The translations under genes were made by a program, and so were the position numbers. This document shows positions 8,793-15,774 of a DNA stretch of 40,928 bases, piece by piece. Under the pieces are notes generated by a model. It had not been told where the DNA came from. It did no database searches and worked only from the letters and a program-made list of their open reading frames with translations. How positions within the stretch are numbered: position 1 is the stretch's first letter; every line of letters begins with the position of its first letter. The DNA comes from Aromatoleum evansii (GTDB lineage Bacteria; Pseudomonadota; Gammaproteobacteria; Burkholderiales; Rhodocyclaceae): NCBI RefSeq assembly GCF_012910805.1, contig NZ_WTVK01000049.1, forward strand, positions 1 to 40,928, in the 5' to 3' direction.

Positions 8793-9761
8793 TCAGGCGA
8801 CGCGGTCCGGCGGCGTGCGGCCGGCGAAGAAGGCCTCGACGTTGTCGAGCACGCGCATGCCCATGCCGACGCGCGTCTCGCGCGTGGCGCTGCCGAGGTG
8901 CGGCAGCAGGACGACATTTTCCAGGGAAAGCAGCCCCTCGCTGAGCTTGGGTTCGGCTTCGAACACGTCCAGGCCCGCGCCGGCGATCGTGCCGTCGCGC
9001 AGCGCATCGACGAGCGCGGCCTCGTCGACCACTTCGCCGCGCGCAGTGTTGATCAGGAAGGCGTCGGGCCCCATCAGGGCGAGGCGTTCGCGGTTGATGA
9101 GGTGGCGCGTCGCCGCACCGCCCGGGCAATGCAGGGAGACGAAATCGGCCTGGGCCAGCACTTCCTCGACCGAGTCGCACTGGTGCGCGTCGAGCCCGGC
9201 AAGCACGTCCGCACCCACGCGGCTGCGGTTGAAGAACACGACCTTCATGCCGAAGCCGTGCTGCGCACGCAGCGCGACGGCGCGCGCGATGCGGCCCATG
9301 CCTATGAGGCCCAGCGTCTTGCCGCTCAGCTTCGTGCCGATCATGTGCGTCGGGCGCCAGCCGGTCCAGTTGCCGCTGCGCACTTCGCGTTCGCCCTCGC
9401 CGGCTCGCCGGGCGACCATGAGCATCAGCGTGATCGCGAGGTCAGCGGTGCAATCGGTGAGGACATCGGGCGTGTTCGTGACGGCGATGCCCCGCGCCCT
9501 GGCGGCGTCGATGTCGATGTGGCTGAAGCCGACGCCGTAATTGGCGATCAGCTTCGCGCTCGGGGCGGCGCCGAGCACGTCGGCATCGATGCGGTCGGAC
9601 ACCGTCGGCAGCAGTGCGTCGCACGAGGCGAGCGCCGCGCGCATCTCGTCGCGCGTGAAGGGGTGATCGTCGGCGTTGAGGCGGACGTCGAAGCGCTCGG
9701 CGAGCTCACGCTCGACTTCGGCGGGCCAGCGGCGGGTGACGATGAGGCGGGGTCGGGTCAT
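8793..9761 (-). CDS. D-2-hydroxyacid dehydrogenase (glyoxylate/hydroxypyruvate reductase type)
   Basis: A 322-residue NAD(P)-dependent oxidoreductase. The Rossmann motif is GLIGMGRIARAVA. The catalytic Arg lies in NTARGEVVDE, Glu in DVFEAEP and His in LPHLGSAT. The order and length fit the GhrB/GyaR group that reduces glyoxylate or hydroxypyruvate. The ATG at 9761 is preferred over 9770, because AGCAGG sits directly against the latter but 9 bases before the former. It is followed by a small membrane-protein gene. Confidence 0.9.
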   Translation of the reverse strand: MTRPRLIVTRRWPAEVERELAERFDVRLNADDHPFTRDEMRAALASCDALLPTVSDRIDADVLGAAPSAKLIANYGVGFSHIDIDAARARGIAVTNTPDVLTDCTADLAITLMLMVARRAGEGEREVRSGNWTGWRPTHMIGTKLSGKTLGLIGMGRIARAVALRAQHGFGMKVVFFNRSRVGADVLAGLDAHQCDSVEEVLAQADFVSLHCPGGAATRHLINRERLALMGPDAFLINTARGEVVDEAALVDALRDGTIAGAGLDVFEAEPKLSEGLLSLENVVLLPHLGSATRETRVGMGMRVLDNVEAFFAGRTPPDRVA

Positions 9762-10049
9762 GTTCTTCATCCTGCTCGTGATTCGCGGTGATCTCGGTCC
9801 GGCTAAGGGTGCAGCGCGCAGACTGTGCGGACATCTGCGGCGAAGAATGCCGTGGCAATGGGCCAGCCACCACTGCCGCGGACATACCCCGAACGATACC
9901 CGCAGGTGGCGCAGGAGGGGATCGGGCGCAACCCCAACGAGACGATCTTTTGTCCTCGGCGGCGTGCTCGCGGGAAACCTCGGGCCGGCACGAGCACTCC
10001 AAGGAATGCGATCGACCACGGATCGCAGCCGCGCGCGGGAGTCCGCCAC
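9762..10049. other. 288-bp intergenic region between divergent genes
   Basis: The region lies between the divergent dehydrogenase and FliD-C-like genes and should carry both promoters. It codes for nothing convincing on either strand, although the frame of the + strand gene stays open through it. I see no hairpin or repeat that stands out. Confidence 0.4.
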
Positions 10050-10874
10050 GTGAGCATCCTGCCCCTGAGCTCGACGCTCGGCCTCTTCGGCACGAGCGCC
10101 CTTCGCCCCGTTTCGACGAATTTCGCCGCGACGGCGGGCAGTTTGTCGCTCTTCTCCGGCTCGTCGACGATCGTCGATCTGTCGAGTTTCGGCCAACTCC
10201 TGTCGGCCGTCGCGACCTTCGGGAACCGCCTCGCCGTGCTGCGCCCCGGGTCGTCCGACAGCGGAATCGGACAAAACTTCGGCACGGACTTCGGCAGCCT
10301 CGCAGCCGAGGCGCAGTTTTTCGTCGACAGCTTCAACAGCCTGCAGGGCAGCCTCGGCGAGGTGAATGTCCTGTTCGGTACCGCCCCGGCCTCCTCCCCT
10401 GCTGCCCAGCTGTCGGCGGACCTGCGGGCACGCGTCGAAGAGGCTTTCGACAATGGCGATTCGGCCCTCACGCAGTTGTCGGACCTCGGCATCGAACTGC
10501 AGCCATCGCTGCTGCCCGGCACCGGCGGCCGCCTGGGCATCGACATGGCGGCATTGCGCGCGGCCTTCGAGGCGGATCCCGAAGGCAGCTTCTCGCTGCT
10601 CGCGCGGGCGGCCGAGGCATTCGCGACGGTGGCGACCGAATTCACTTCGTCAAACGGCGACGTGAACTCGCTTCTCGCGACCCAGCTCCGGTTCTCGTCC
10701 CTGCAGCTGACGCTCGGCCTCTTCGACAGCGGCAGTGATTCCTCGCAAGGCGGCCTGCAGAACCTCACCGACCTCCTCATGCTGGCCTCGCTCGGCAATG
10801 GCGGGCCGGAGTCGCAGACGCGCGTGGTGGCGGCGCTCAATGAGTTCTCGCTCATTTCCGCCCTGCTGCGCTGA
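10050..10874 (+). CDS. Orphan protein resembling the C-terminal domain of flagellar cap FliD
   Basis: A 274-residue protein starting at GTG 10050, with GGGAG at 10037-10041. The first 60 residues are Ser/Leu/Phe-rich. From about residue 85 the pattern follows FliD C-terminal domains: FVDSFNSLQGSL, a gap, LRARVEEAF, LSDLGIELQPS, then LGIDMAALRAAFEADPEGSFSLLARAAEAF. FliD itself is much longer and lies among flagellar genes, and none is seen here. The match is by eye. An upstream in-frame ATG at 9825 gives a low-quality arginine-rich extension and is rejected. Confidence 0.5.
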   Translation: MSILPLSSTLGLFGTSALRPVSTNFAATAGSLSLFSGSSTIVDLSSFGQLLSAVATFGNRLAVLRPGSSDSGIGQNFGTDFGSLAAEAQFFVDSFNSLQGSLGEVNVLFGTAPASSPAAQLSADLRARVEEAFDNGDSALTQLSDLGIELQPSLLPGTGGRLGIDMAALRAAFEADPEGSFSLLARAAEAFATVATEFTSSNGDVNSLLATQLRFSSLQLTLGLFDSGSDSSQGGLQNLTDLLMLASLGNGGPESQTRVVAALNEFSLISALLR

Positions 10875-11082
10875 TCATCGCGCGGTCGGCCATCGACGAG
10901 AACCTGGCCGAGTCGGGCTGTAGTTCGCAGATGGGGCCGATCGGGACGATCATCGTCACGACCACGACCGCCGGACCGTCTGCGCGGCGGCGGCCTTCAT
11001 ACGGCATCGCAACATGCCAAACAGATCACCATGCAATTACAACTCATTGATTAAACTGTTTCATTTATCGTAATAATCGGAA
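10875..11082. other. AT-rich intergenic region before the first small-RNA cassette
   Basis: There is no gene here. The last 80 bases are clearly richer in A and T than the surroundings and lead into the conserved GATAAAAAAATTT block of cassette 1 at 11083. The AT-richness may act as an UP-like element. Confidence 0.4.
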
Positions 11083-11138
11083 GATAAAAAAATTTTCAGG
11101 CAGAAGATGTTGCGTTGCACAAGCTCTTCCAATAAAGT
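11083..11138 (+). promoter_or_regulatory. Sigma-70-type promoter of small-RNA cassette 1
   Basis: The -35 is TTGCGT (11110-11115), followed by a 17-base spacer and the -10 TAAAGT (11133-11138). It aligns base for base, without gaps, with the same region of cassettes 2, 3 and 4 over 55 bases from GATAAAA. The extended -35 block TTGCGTTGCACAA is shared with cassettes 3 and 4. Confidence 0.65.
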
Positions 11139-11144
11139 TTGAAC

Positions 11145-11213
11145 CGTCTCCTCCACCCTCCTCCTTTGGTGTGGATTTAGCCCGGACCGTCAAACGTCCG
11201 GGCTTTTTCTTTT
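11145..11213 (+). ncRNA. Anti-SD small RNA, copy 1
   Basis: A predicted RNA of about 69 nt. It has a 5' arm with TCTCC, then a hairpin with stem TCCAC/GTGGA and a loop holding CCTCCTCCTTTGGT, then a Rho-independent terminator. The loop contains CCUCC, the complement of the Shine-Dalgarno sequence, and mimics the 16S rRNA 3' end CACCUCCUUU. Four more copies lie in this window. The start is placed 7 bases after the -10. From memory it resembles the Betaproteobacteria toxic small RNA family in Rfam; this was not checked. Confidence 0.65.
11179..11213 (+). terminator. Terminator of small RNA copy 1
   Basis: Stem AGCCCGGAC / GTCCGGGCT (9 bp), 8-base loop, followed by TTTTTCTTTT. Loop and lower stem differ from those of copies 2 and 3 while pairing is kept. 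Confidence 0.85.
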
Positions 11214-11251
11214 CTGCAGCCCCGCCAGTCCATAGGGGATTCTGATCGCGC

Positions 11252-11307
11252 GATAAAAACATTTGTAGGACAAACTTATTGCGCCGCATCATACGGTACC
11301 GTATGCT
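11252..11307 (+). promoter_or_regulatory. Promoter of small-RNA cassette 2
   Basis: The -35 is TTGCGC (11279-11284), with a 17-base spacer and -10 TATGCT (11302-11307). Upstream of the -35 is the inverted repeat TTTGT-AGG-ACAAA (11262-11274), matching the longer palindrome of cassette 4. Confidence 0.6.
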
Positions 11308-11313
11308 TTGAAC

Positions 11314-11383
11314 CGTCTCCTCCACCCTCCTCCTTTGGTGTGGATTTAAGCCCGGGCCTCAGTTGCTCGGGCTTTTTCTTTTC
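11314..11383 (+). ncRNA. Anti-SD small RNA, copy 2
   Basis: It has the same layout as copy 1: CU-rich 5' arm, TCCAC/GTGGA hairpin with CCTCCTCC in the loop, and terminator. Bases 11307-11383 are identical over 77 positions to copy 3 at 14063-14139, terminator loop included. This points to a recent duplication or gene conversion. Its 3' end lies 17 bases from the convergent stop codon of the LysR gene, so the terminator may serve as a barrier between them. Confidence 0.65.
11349..11383 (+). terminator. Terminator of small RNA copy 2
   Basis: Stem AGCCCGGGC / GCTCGGGCT (9 bp with one G-U pair), loop CTCAGTT, then TTTTTCTTTT. Confidence 0.85.
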
Positions 11384-11400
11384 TGCGCCCGCGAGCGACC

Positions 11401-12312
11401 TCAGGCAGTTCCCCGCGGCGTGTTCAGCAGCGCCCAGATCTTGTCCACCATCGGATTGCTGTTGTCCGCCGCGCGATGCAGGCGGACTTCCAGCGGGCAG
11501 GTCCACTGCGCGGGGCCGGCCTCCACCAGCCGACCTTCGGCGAGTTCGCGGCCCACGCAGCTCTCGGGCAACCAGCCGAGCCCGTGCCCTTCGAGCACCA
11601 TCGCCTTGAGCGCCTCCGACATGTGGGTATCGAAAGAACGGTCGAAATGGCAGCGCTCGTTGGCGCCGAGCAGGATCATCTCGACCACGTGTCCGAGGTA
11701 GGTGCCCGACGAATAGGCGAGAAAGGGCACGATCGCCTCGGCCCGCCCCGGCAGCTTGTAGCGCGGGCGGCCGTCGGCACGCGGCGCCGACAGGGGCAGC
11801 ATGCGGTCGGTGGCGAGCGCGATGTAGGGAAAGCGCACGGGGTCGAGCAGCATCGGCAGCTGCGGGTGGTGGTACGCGATGAGGAGATCGGTGGCGCCCT
11901 CGATCAGCGCGCTCGCCCCTTCGGGCACGTTCACCGCACCGACGCGCGCGACGACGTTGCCCAGCGCTTCCTTCAGTTGCCCCAGCCAGCGCGGGAAGAA
12001 GGTGAGCGACAAGGTATGCGCGACCGAGAAGCGGACGGTGTCGATGTTACCGGGCGACTGTCCGCGCAACACGGTGCGCATGTCGTAGGTGCGCCGCAGG
12101 ATGTCGGCCGCGAAGCCGCGGAAGATCCGTCCGGCGGCGGTGAGATGCACGCCCTGCGCGCGGCGGTCGATGAGCTCGACGCCGAGCCAGTCTTCCAGCG
12201 CCTGGATGTGGCGGCTGAAGGTCGGCTGGGAGACGTTGCGGCGTTCGGCGGCGCGCGAGAAGGCGCGCGCGTCCGTCAGCGTCAGGAAGTCCTCGATCCA
12301 CTTGATCTGCAT
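11401..12312 (-). CDS. LysR-family transcriptional regulator, divergent from aspA
   Basis: A 303-residue regulator. An N-terminal winged helix-turn-helix (about 1-60, with FSRAAERRNVSQPTFSRHIQALEDWLG) is followed by a substrate-binding domain of two lobes (about 90-295). The ATG at 12312 gives the normal family start. It is divergent from aspA across 164 bases that hold an ATGC-N7-GCAT motif, a T-N11-A box typical of LysR sites. Control of aspA in response to aspartate, fumarate or a related ligand is a fair inference. Confidence 0.9.
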   Translation of the reverse strand: MQIKWIEDFLTLTDARAFSRAAERRNVSQPTFSRHIQALEDWLGVELIDRRAQGVHLTAAGRIFRGFAADILRRTYDMRTVLRGQSPGNIDTVRFSVAHTLSLTFFPRWLGQLKEALGNVVARVGAVNVPEGASALIEGATDLLIAYHHPQLPMLLDPVRFPYIALATDRMLPLSAPRADGRPRYKLPGRAEAIVPFLAYSSGTYLGHVVEMILLGANERCHFDRSFDTHMSEALKAMVLEGHGLGWLPESCVGRELAEGRLVEAGPAQWTCPLEVRLHRAADNSNPMVDKIWALLNTPRGTA

Positions 12313-12396
12313 GTTGCACGCTCCTGCGGTGTTCGTGCCGCGGCATCCGGCGAGTTGTCGCGATGCGCCGCCCTATTCGGGTTCCTTGGGGATGTT

Positions 12397-12411
12397 ATGC
12401 GTTTTTTGCAT
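12397..12411 (+). promoter_or_regulatory. Probable LysR box in the lysR-aspA divergon
   Basis: The inverted repeat ATGC-GTTTTTT-GCAT contains the T-N11-A core of LysR operators. It lies 66 bases before the aspA start and 85 bases before the regulator start, a usual position for a shared activator site. Confidence 0.5.
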
Positions 12412-12476
12412 GGCGCGGCACGCAATCCGTTTTCGGTCCGTAGCATCCATGCGTCACACCACACATCGGAGGAAAC

Positions 12477-13895
12477 ATGACGCAGACGACCGAACGCATC
12501 GAACACGATCTCCTGGGGGACCGCTCCCTGCCCGCCGACTCCTACTACGGGGTCCATACGCTGCGCGCGGTGGAGAATTTCCCGATCACCGGCACGCCGA
12601 TTTCGATCTATCCCGATCTCGTGCGTGCGCTGGCCGCGATCAAGCAGGCCGCCGCACTGACCAACAACGAACTCGGCTTGCTGGATCGCGAACGCACGGA
12701 CGCGATCGTGCGGGCCTGCGAGGAGATTCGCGCCGGGGCGCTGCACGAGCATTTCGTCGTCGACGTGATCCAGGGCGGCGCCGGCACCTCGACCAACATG
12801 AACGCGAACGAGGTGATCGCGAACCGTGCACTGGAGCTGCTCGGTTGCGCGAAGGGCGACTACGCCCGCCTGCACCCGAACGAGCATGTGAACATGAGCC
12901 AGAGCACCAACGACGTGTATCCCACGGCGCTGAAGCTCGCGGGCTATGCGGGAATCTTCGAGCTGATCGAAGCGATGGAAGTGCTGAAGGCGGCGTTCCA
13001 CGAGAAGGCGGTCGAGTTCGCCGACGTGCTGAAGATGGGGCGCACGCAGTTGCAGGACGCGGTGCCGATGACGATGGGGCAGGAGTTCTCGACCTACGTC
13101 GTGATGCTGGGCGAGGACATCGAGCGGCTGAAGGAGGCGGTGCTGCTGATCTGCGAGATCAACCTCGGTGCGACGGCGATCGGCACCGGCATCAACGCCC
13201 ACCCCGACTACGCCGCGCTGGTGCGCCGGCATCTGGCCGAGATCACCGGCATCCCGGTGCTGACGGCGCCGAACCTGGTCGAGGCGACGCAGGACTGCGG
13301 CAGCTTCGTGCAGCTGTCGGGCGTGCTCAAGCGCGTCGCGGTGAAGCTCTCCAAGGTGTGCAACGACCTGCGCCTGCTATCCTCGGGGCCGCGTGCAGGC
13401 TTCGGCGAGATCAACTTGCCGGCGCGCCAGGCGGGGTCGTCGATCATGCCGGGCAAGGTGAACCCGGTGATTCCGGAAGTGGTGAACCAGATCGCCTACG
13501 AGGTGATCGGCAACGACATGACGATCTCGTTCGCCGCCGAGGCCGGCCAGCTGCAGCTGAACGCCTTCGAGCCGATCATCGCCCACAGCCTGTTCAAGAG
13601 CGTAACCCACCTGCGCGCGGGCTGCCTGACGCTGGCGGAGCGCTGCGTCAAGGGCATCACCGTGAATCGCGAATTCCTGCGCAGGAGCGTCGAGAATTCG
13701 ATTGGCCTCGTGACCGCGCTGAATCCCTACATCGGTTACGCCAACGCGACCGGCATCGCCCAGGAGGCGCTGGTCGGCGGACATAGCGTGTATGAGCTGG
13801 TGCTCGACAAGGGCCTGCTCACCCGCGAGCAGCTCGACGAGATCCTGCGGCCCGAGGTGCTCACGCAACCGCGCGCGCTGGTCGGCCTGGCCTGA
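12477..13895 (+). CDS. aspA: Aspartate ammonia-lyase
   Basis: A 472-residue cytoplasmic enzyme converting L-aspartate to fumarate and ammonia. The fumarase/aspartase signature GSSIMPGKVNPV is intact. GGAGTSTNMNANEV and QSTNDVYPTA, which line the active site, are also present, and the length is that of bacterial AspA. A GGAGGAAAC ribosome site directly precedes the ATG. The divergent LysR gene is the likely regulator. It could in principle be a class II fumarase, but the IEHDLLGDRSLPADSYYGVHTLRA start favours aspartase. Confidence 0.93.
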   Translation: MTQTTERIEHDLLGDRSLPADSYYGVHTLRAVENFPITGTPISIYPDLVRALAAIKQAAALTNNELGLLDRERTDAIVRACEEIRAGALHEHFVVDVIQGGAGTSTNMNANEVIANRALELLGCAKGDYARLHPNEHVNMSQSTNDVYPTALKLAGYAGIFELIEAMEVLKAAFHEKAVEFADVLKMGRTQLQDAVPMTMGQEFSTYVVMLGEDIERLKEAVLLICEINLGATAIGTGINAHPDYAALVRRHLAEITGIPVLTAPNLVEATQDCGSFVQLSGVLKRVAVKLSKVCNDLRLLSSGPRAGFGEINLPARQAGSSIMPGKVNPVIPEVVNQIAYEVIGNDMTISFAAEAGQLQLNAFEPIIAHSLFKSVTHLRAGCLTLAERCVKGITVNREFLRRSVENSIGLVTALNPYIGYANATGIAQEALVGGHSVYELVLDKGLLTREQLDEILRPEVLTQPRALVGLA

Positions 13896-14007
13896 GCCCG
13901 AAGGTCCGTGCGAGGCCTCAAGATGCTGCAATGCACAATTCCAGTCTTGTATAAGACATGATTAGGAATCCCCTTCACCGCCTGGCCATTCGAAGATCTA
14001 ATCGCTG
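13896..14007. other. Intergenic region after aspA with a partial promoter-like motif
   Basis: CTGCAATGCACAA at 13927-13939 resembles the TTGC-N3-GCACAA block of the small-RNA promoters. TATAAG follows, but the spacing differs from theirs and no RNA cassette comes next. It may be a lone regulator site or a decayed cassette. Confidence 0.35.
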
Positions 14008-14063
14008 GATATAAAAATTTGAAGTGCATTATTATTGCGTCGCACAAGCCGGTTCGATAGTAT
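14008..14063 (+). promoter_or_regulatory. Promoter of small-RNA cassette 3
   Basis: The -35 is TTGCGT (14035-14040), with a 17-base spacer and -10 TAGTAT (14058-14063). The alignment with cassettes 1, 2 and 4 has no gaps. The palindrome upstream of the -35 is degenerate here. Confidence 0.65.
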
Positions 14064-14069
14064 TTGAAC

Positions 14070-14138
14070 CGTCTCCTCCACCCTCCTCCTTTGGTGTGGA
14101 TTTAAGCCCGGGCCTCAGTTGCTCGGGCTTTTTCTTTT
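14070..14138 (+). ncRNA. Anti-SD small RNA, copy 3
   Basis: Its sequence is identical to copy 2 through the whole predicted transcript. The hairpin TCCAC/GTGGA exposes CCTCCTCC in its loop, and the terminator follows at 14105-14138. Copies 2 and 3 are direct repeats flanking the LysR-aspA pair. Confidence 0.65.
14105..14138 (+). terminator. Terminator of small RNA copy 3
   Basis: Stem AGCCCGGGC / GCTCGGGCT with loop CTCAGTT, then a T-rich tail; the same as in copy 2. Confidence 0.85.
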
Positions 14139-14296
14139 CCGGCTTTGGCTTTTCGCCGACGGTGCCGGAACACGAGCACCGACCGCCCCCCCCTGGAACA
14201 TCGCACACCAAACTCGGCGGCTCCCGAGTGCATCGATTGCGCGTATTGCCCGTGCATTGCAGCCCCGGGCCTGCACATTCGGATGCCTGATCGAGC

Positions 14297-14352
14297 GATA
14301 AAAAAATTTGTCGTACAAATTTATTGCAACGCACAAGCGCTACCATTAAGAT
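14297..14352 (+). promoter_or_regulatory. Promoter and palindromic operator of small-RNA cassette 4
   Basis: The -35 is TTGCAA (14324-14329), with a 17-base spacer and -10 TAAGAT (14347-14352). Directly upstream is a perfect palindrome AAATTTGT-CGT-ACAAATTT (14304-14322). It is shared in shorter form with cassette 2 and suggests a dimeric regulator acting at the -35 edge. Confidence 0.65.
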
Positions 14353-14358
14353 TTGAAC

Positions 14359-14428
14359 CGTCTCCTCCACCCTCCTCCTTTGGTGTGGATTTAGCCCGGT
14401 CCCTCACAGGTCCGGGCTTTTTTCTTTT
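14359..14428 (+). ncRNA. Anti-SD small RNA, copy 4
   Basis: It shares the CU-rich arm and CCTCCTCC hairpin loop with copies 1-3, but its terminator is distinct (stem AGCCCGG/CCGGGCT). As in copy 1, the linker before the terminator has one A fewer than in copies 2 and 3. Conservation of the promoter and hairpin with a changing terminator supports an RNA rather than a protein product. Confidence 0.65.
14393..14428 (+). terminator. Terminator of small RNA copy 4
   Basis: Stem AGCCCGG (14393-14399) / CCGGGCT (14412-14418), an inner CC/GG pair, then TTTTTTCTTTT. Confidence 0.85.
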
Positions 14429-14578
14429 GTGCCGGTTCGATGTACTCGTCAGGGTCGCACGATCCCCGGCTTGCTCGTGCGCGCGGCGCGCAACGGTCTC
14501 GGCGACCGGAGGCACATGCAATGGTGTCGGCGCACCAAGAATCTGCATTGCCGGTCATTTGCCGTGTAAATCACCGCA

Positions 14579-14631
14579 TGAGAACTTCTCACAGCGACAT
14601 TGTTGAATTACTCAACCATTTCGTTTAGTAT
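14579..14631 (+). promoter_or_regulatory. Divergent promoter of small-RNA cassette 5
   Basis: The -35 is TTGAAT (14603-14608), with a 17-base spacer and -10 TAGTAT (14626-14631). The upstream block of cassettes 1-4 is absent. Instead there are two palindromes, TGAGAA-C-TTCTCA (14579-14591) and GTTGA-ATTAC-TCAAC (14602-14616). The second covers the -35, a repressor-like placement. Confidence 0.55.
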
Positions 14632-14637
14632 TTCAAC

Positions 14638-14705
14638 TGTCTCCTCCACTTCCTCCTTTGGTGTGGATTACAGCCCGAGCCCCTCCAGAGCTCGGGCTTT
14701 TTTTT
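14638..14705 (+). ncRNA. Anti-SD small RNA, copy 5 (divergent)
   Basis: This is the most diverged copy. The hairpin stem TCCAC/GTGGA is kept and the loop is shortened to TTCCTCCTTTGGT, so UCCUCC remains exposed. The terminator AGCCCGAGC/GCTCGGGCT has perfect pairing and a run of eight T. It ends 21 bases from the stop codon of the convergent U32 gene at the end of the qhp tract, so the two transcription units meet here. Confidence 0.6.
14672..14705 (+). terminator. Terminator of small RNA copy 5
   Basis: Perfect 9-bp stem AGCCCGAGC / GCTCGGGCT with a 9-base loop and a T8 run on the + strand. The minus strand has no T-run, so it is not a good terminator for the qhp side. Confidence 0.88.
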
Positions 14706-14726
14706 GCGAATCCTGCCTGCCTCGCC

Positions 14727-15773
14727 TCAGACGGCCGTCAGCAGCTGCCCTTCGGTATCGCCAAGCTCCTGCCGGCTCCGCACCTCGGGGTAGTAGCACA
14801 TGTAGCCGCTCGCGCAATGGCTCGGCGCGTCGCGCAAGCCGACCGCGAACTTGCGCACCGCGTCGGCCGGCTCGCCCGCCTCGATGCGCTCCAGTACGCG
14901 AGCGACCAGTTCGACGCTCTTGATCTTGCGTTCGCTCGCGCCCTCGCGGCCGGCGATCTTCACCGAATGCACGCCCGCCGCATGCATCGCGGGCATCGCG
15001 CAGACGCCGCAGGGGCCCCAAGGGTAGCCGTTCGGTGCGGATGTGAAGCCGTTGCCGAAGCGGTACCAAAGCCAGCGTTTGTAATCGAGATCGTTCTGTT
15101 CCAACCGGCGCAGCGCGCGCTCCTGCGGTTGGCCGCCGCCGGTCGCCTGATACTCGAACTGGTAGTTGTCGATGCAGATCGGGCCGCCCTTGTTCATCGG
15201 CAGATGGACGGTGTGGCAGGCGCCCTCCTCGAACACGCAGCCGTCGTTGAGGACGAAGGCTTCGATGTCGAGTTCGGGCAGCTCCGTCGTGATCGCGGCG
15301 ATTTCGGCGACCGTCACGTCCCTCGGCAGGATGATGCGATTCGCGCCGAGCGCGGCGAAGAAGCGCGCGGATTCGACGTTGCGGCAGGTCGCCACCGAGC
15401 TCACATGGATGTCGAGGTCGGGCACGTTCGCCGCGAGCGAGGCGATCAGCGAGATGTCGGCGACGATCGCGGCCTTGCCGCCGATGCTCTTGAAGCGGGC
15501 GCCGATCTCGGTCAGTGCGTCGAGGTGCTGTTCGCCGTACTGCTGCGCGTTGAGGACGAGGAAGACTTCGGCGTCGAGCTCTGTGGCCTTGTCGACGACG
15601 CGCTCCAGGTCCGCATAGCCGTTGAGATTGCCGAACACGCGACGATTGACGCCGGAGGTGTTGAAGCGCTGGATCCAGTCGGGGGGGACGACGCCACAGT
15701 AGAGCTCGCGGGCGCCGGCGCGCACCAGCGGTTCGACTTCGGCGGGGGTGCTGATGGGGGCGGTAATTCGCAT
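14727..15773 (-). CDS. U32-family protein, UbiU-like; candidate O2-independent hydroxylase subunit for CTQ formation
   Basis: A 348-residue protein of the peptidase U32 family. The U32 signature is clear: EAF...GC179-x4-G-x-C186, followed by C200 and C255 (C-x6-C-x13-C-x54-C), a four-cysteine set like the [4Fe-4S] ligands of UbiU. VKIAGREGAS near residue 271 is another family segment. U32 members UbiU/UbiV hydroxylate ubiquinone precursors without O2, and TrhP/RlhA hydroxylate RNA, so hydroxylation is more likely than proteolysis. It starts one base after the UbiV-like gene and ends the qhp tract. Acting on the QhpC tryptophan is my inference. Confidence 0.75.
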   Translation of the reverse strand: MRITAPISTPAEVEPLVRAGARELYCGVVPPDWIQRFNTSGVNRRVFGNLNGYADLERVVDKATELDAEVFLVLNAQQYGEQHLDALTEIGARFKSIGGKAAIVADISLIASLAANVPDLDIHVSSVATCRNVESARFFAALGANRIILPRDVTVAEIAAITTELPELDIEAFVLNDGCVFEEGACHTVHLPMNKGGPICIDNYQFEYQATGGGQPQERALRRLEQNDLDYKRWLWYRFGNGFTSAPNGYPWGPCGVCAMPAMHAAGVHSVKIAGREGASERKIKSVELVARVLERIEAGEPADAVRKFAVGLRDAPSHCASGYMCYYPEVRSRQELGDTEGQLLTAV

Positions 15774-15774
15774 G

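Noticed and set aside
11065-14548. Short minus-strand open frames across the cassettes that share a common start and a Lys-Ser-Thr-Pro-Lys-Glu-Glu-Gly-Gly segment
   Set aside because: Their similarity comes only from the repeated RNA cassette read backwards. They run through promoter and terminator, lack ribosome sites and are not kept in frame in copy 5.
11083-14705. CRISPR array or insertion sequence
   Set aside because: Repeats are irregularly spaced, include promoters and terminators, and no transposase or cas gene is near.
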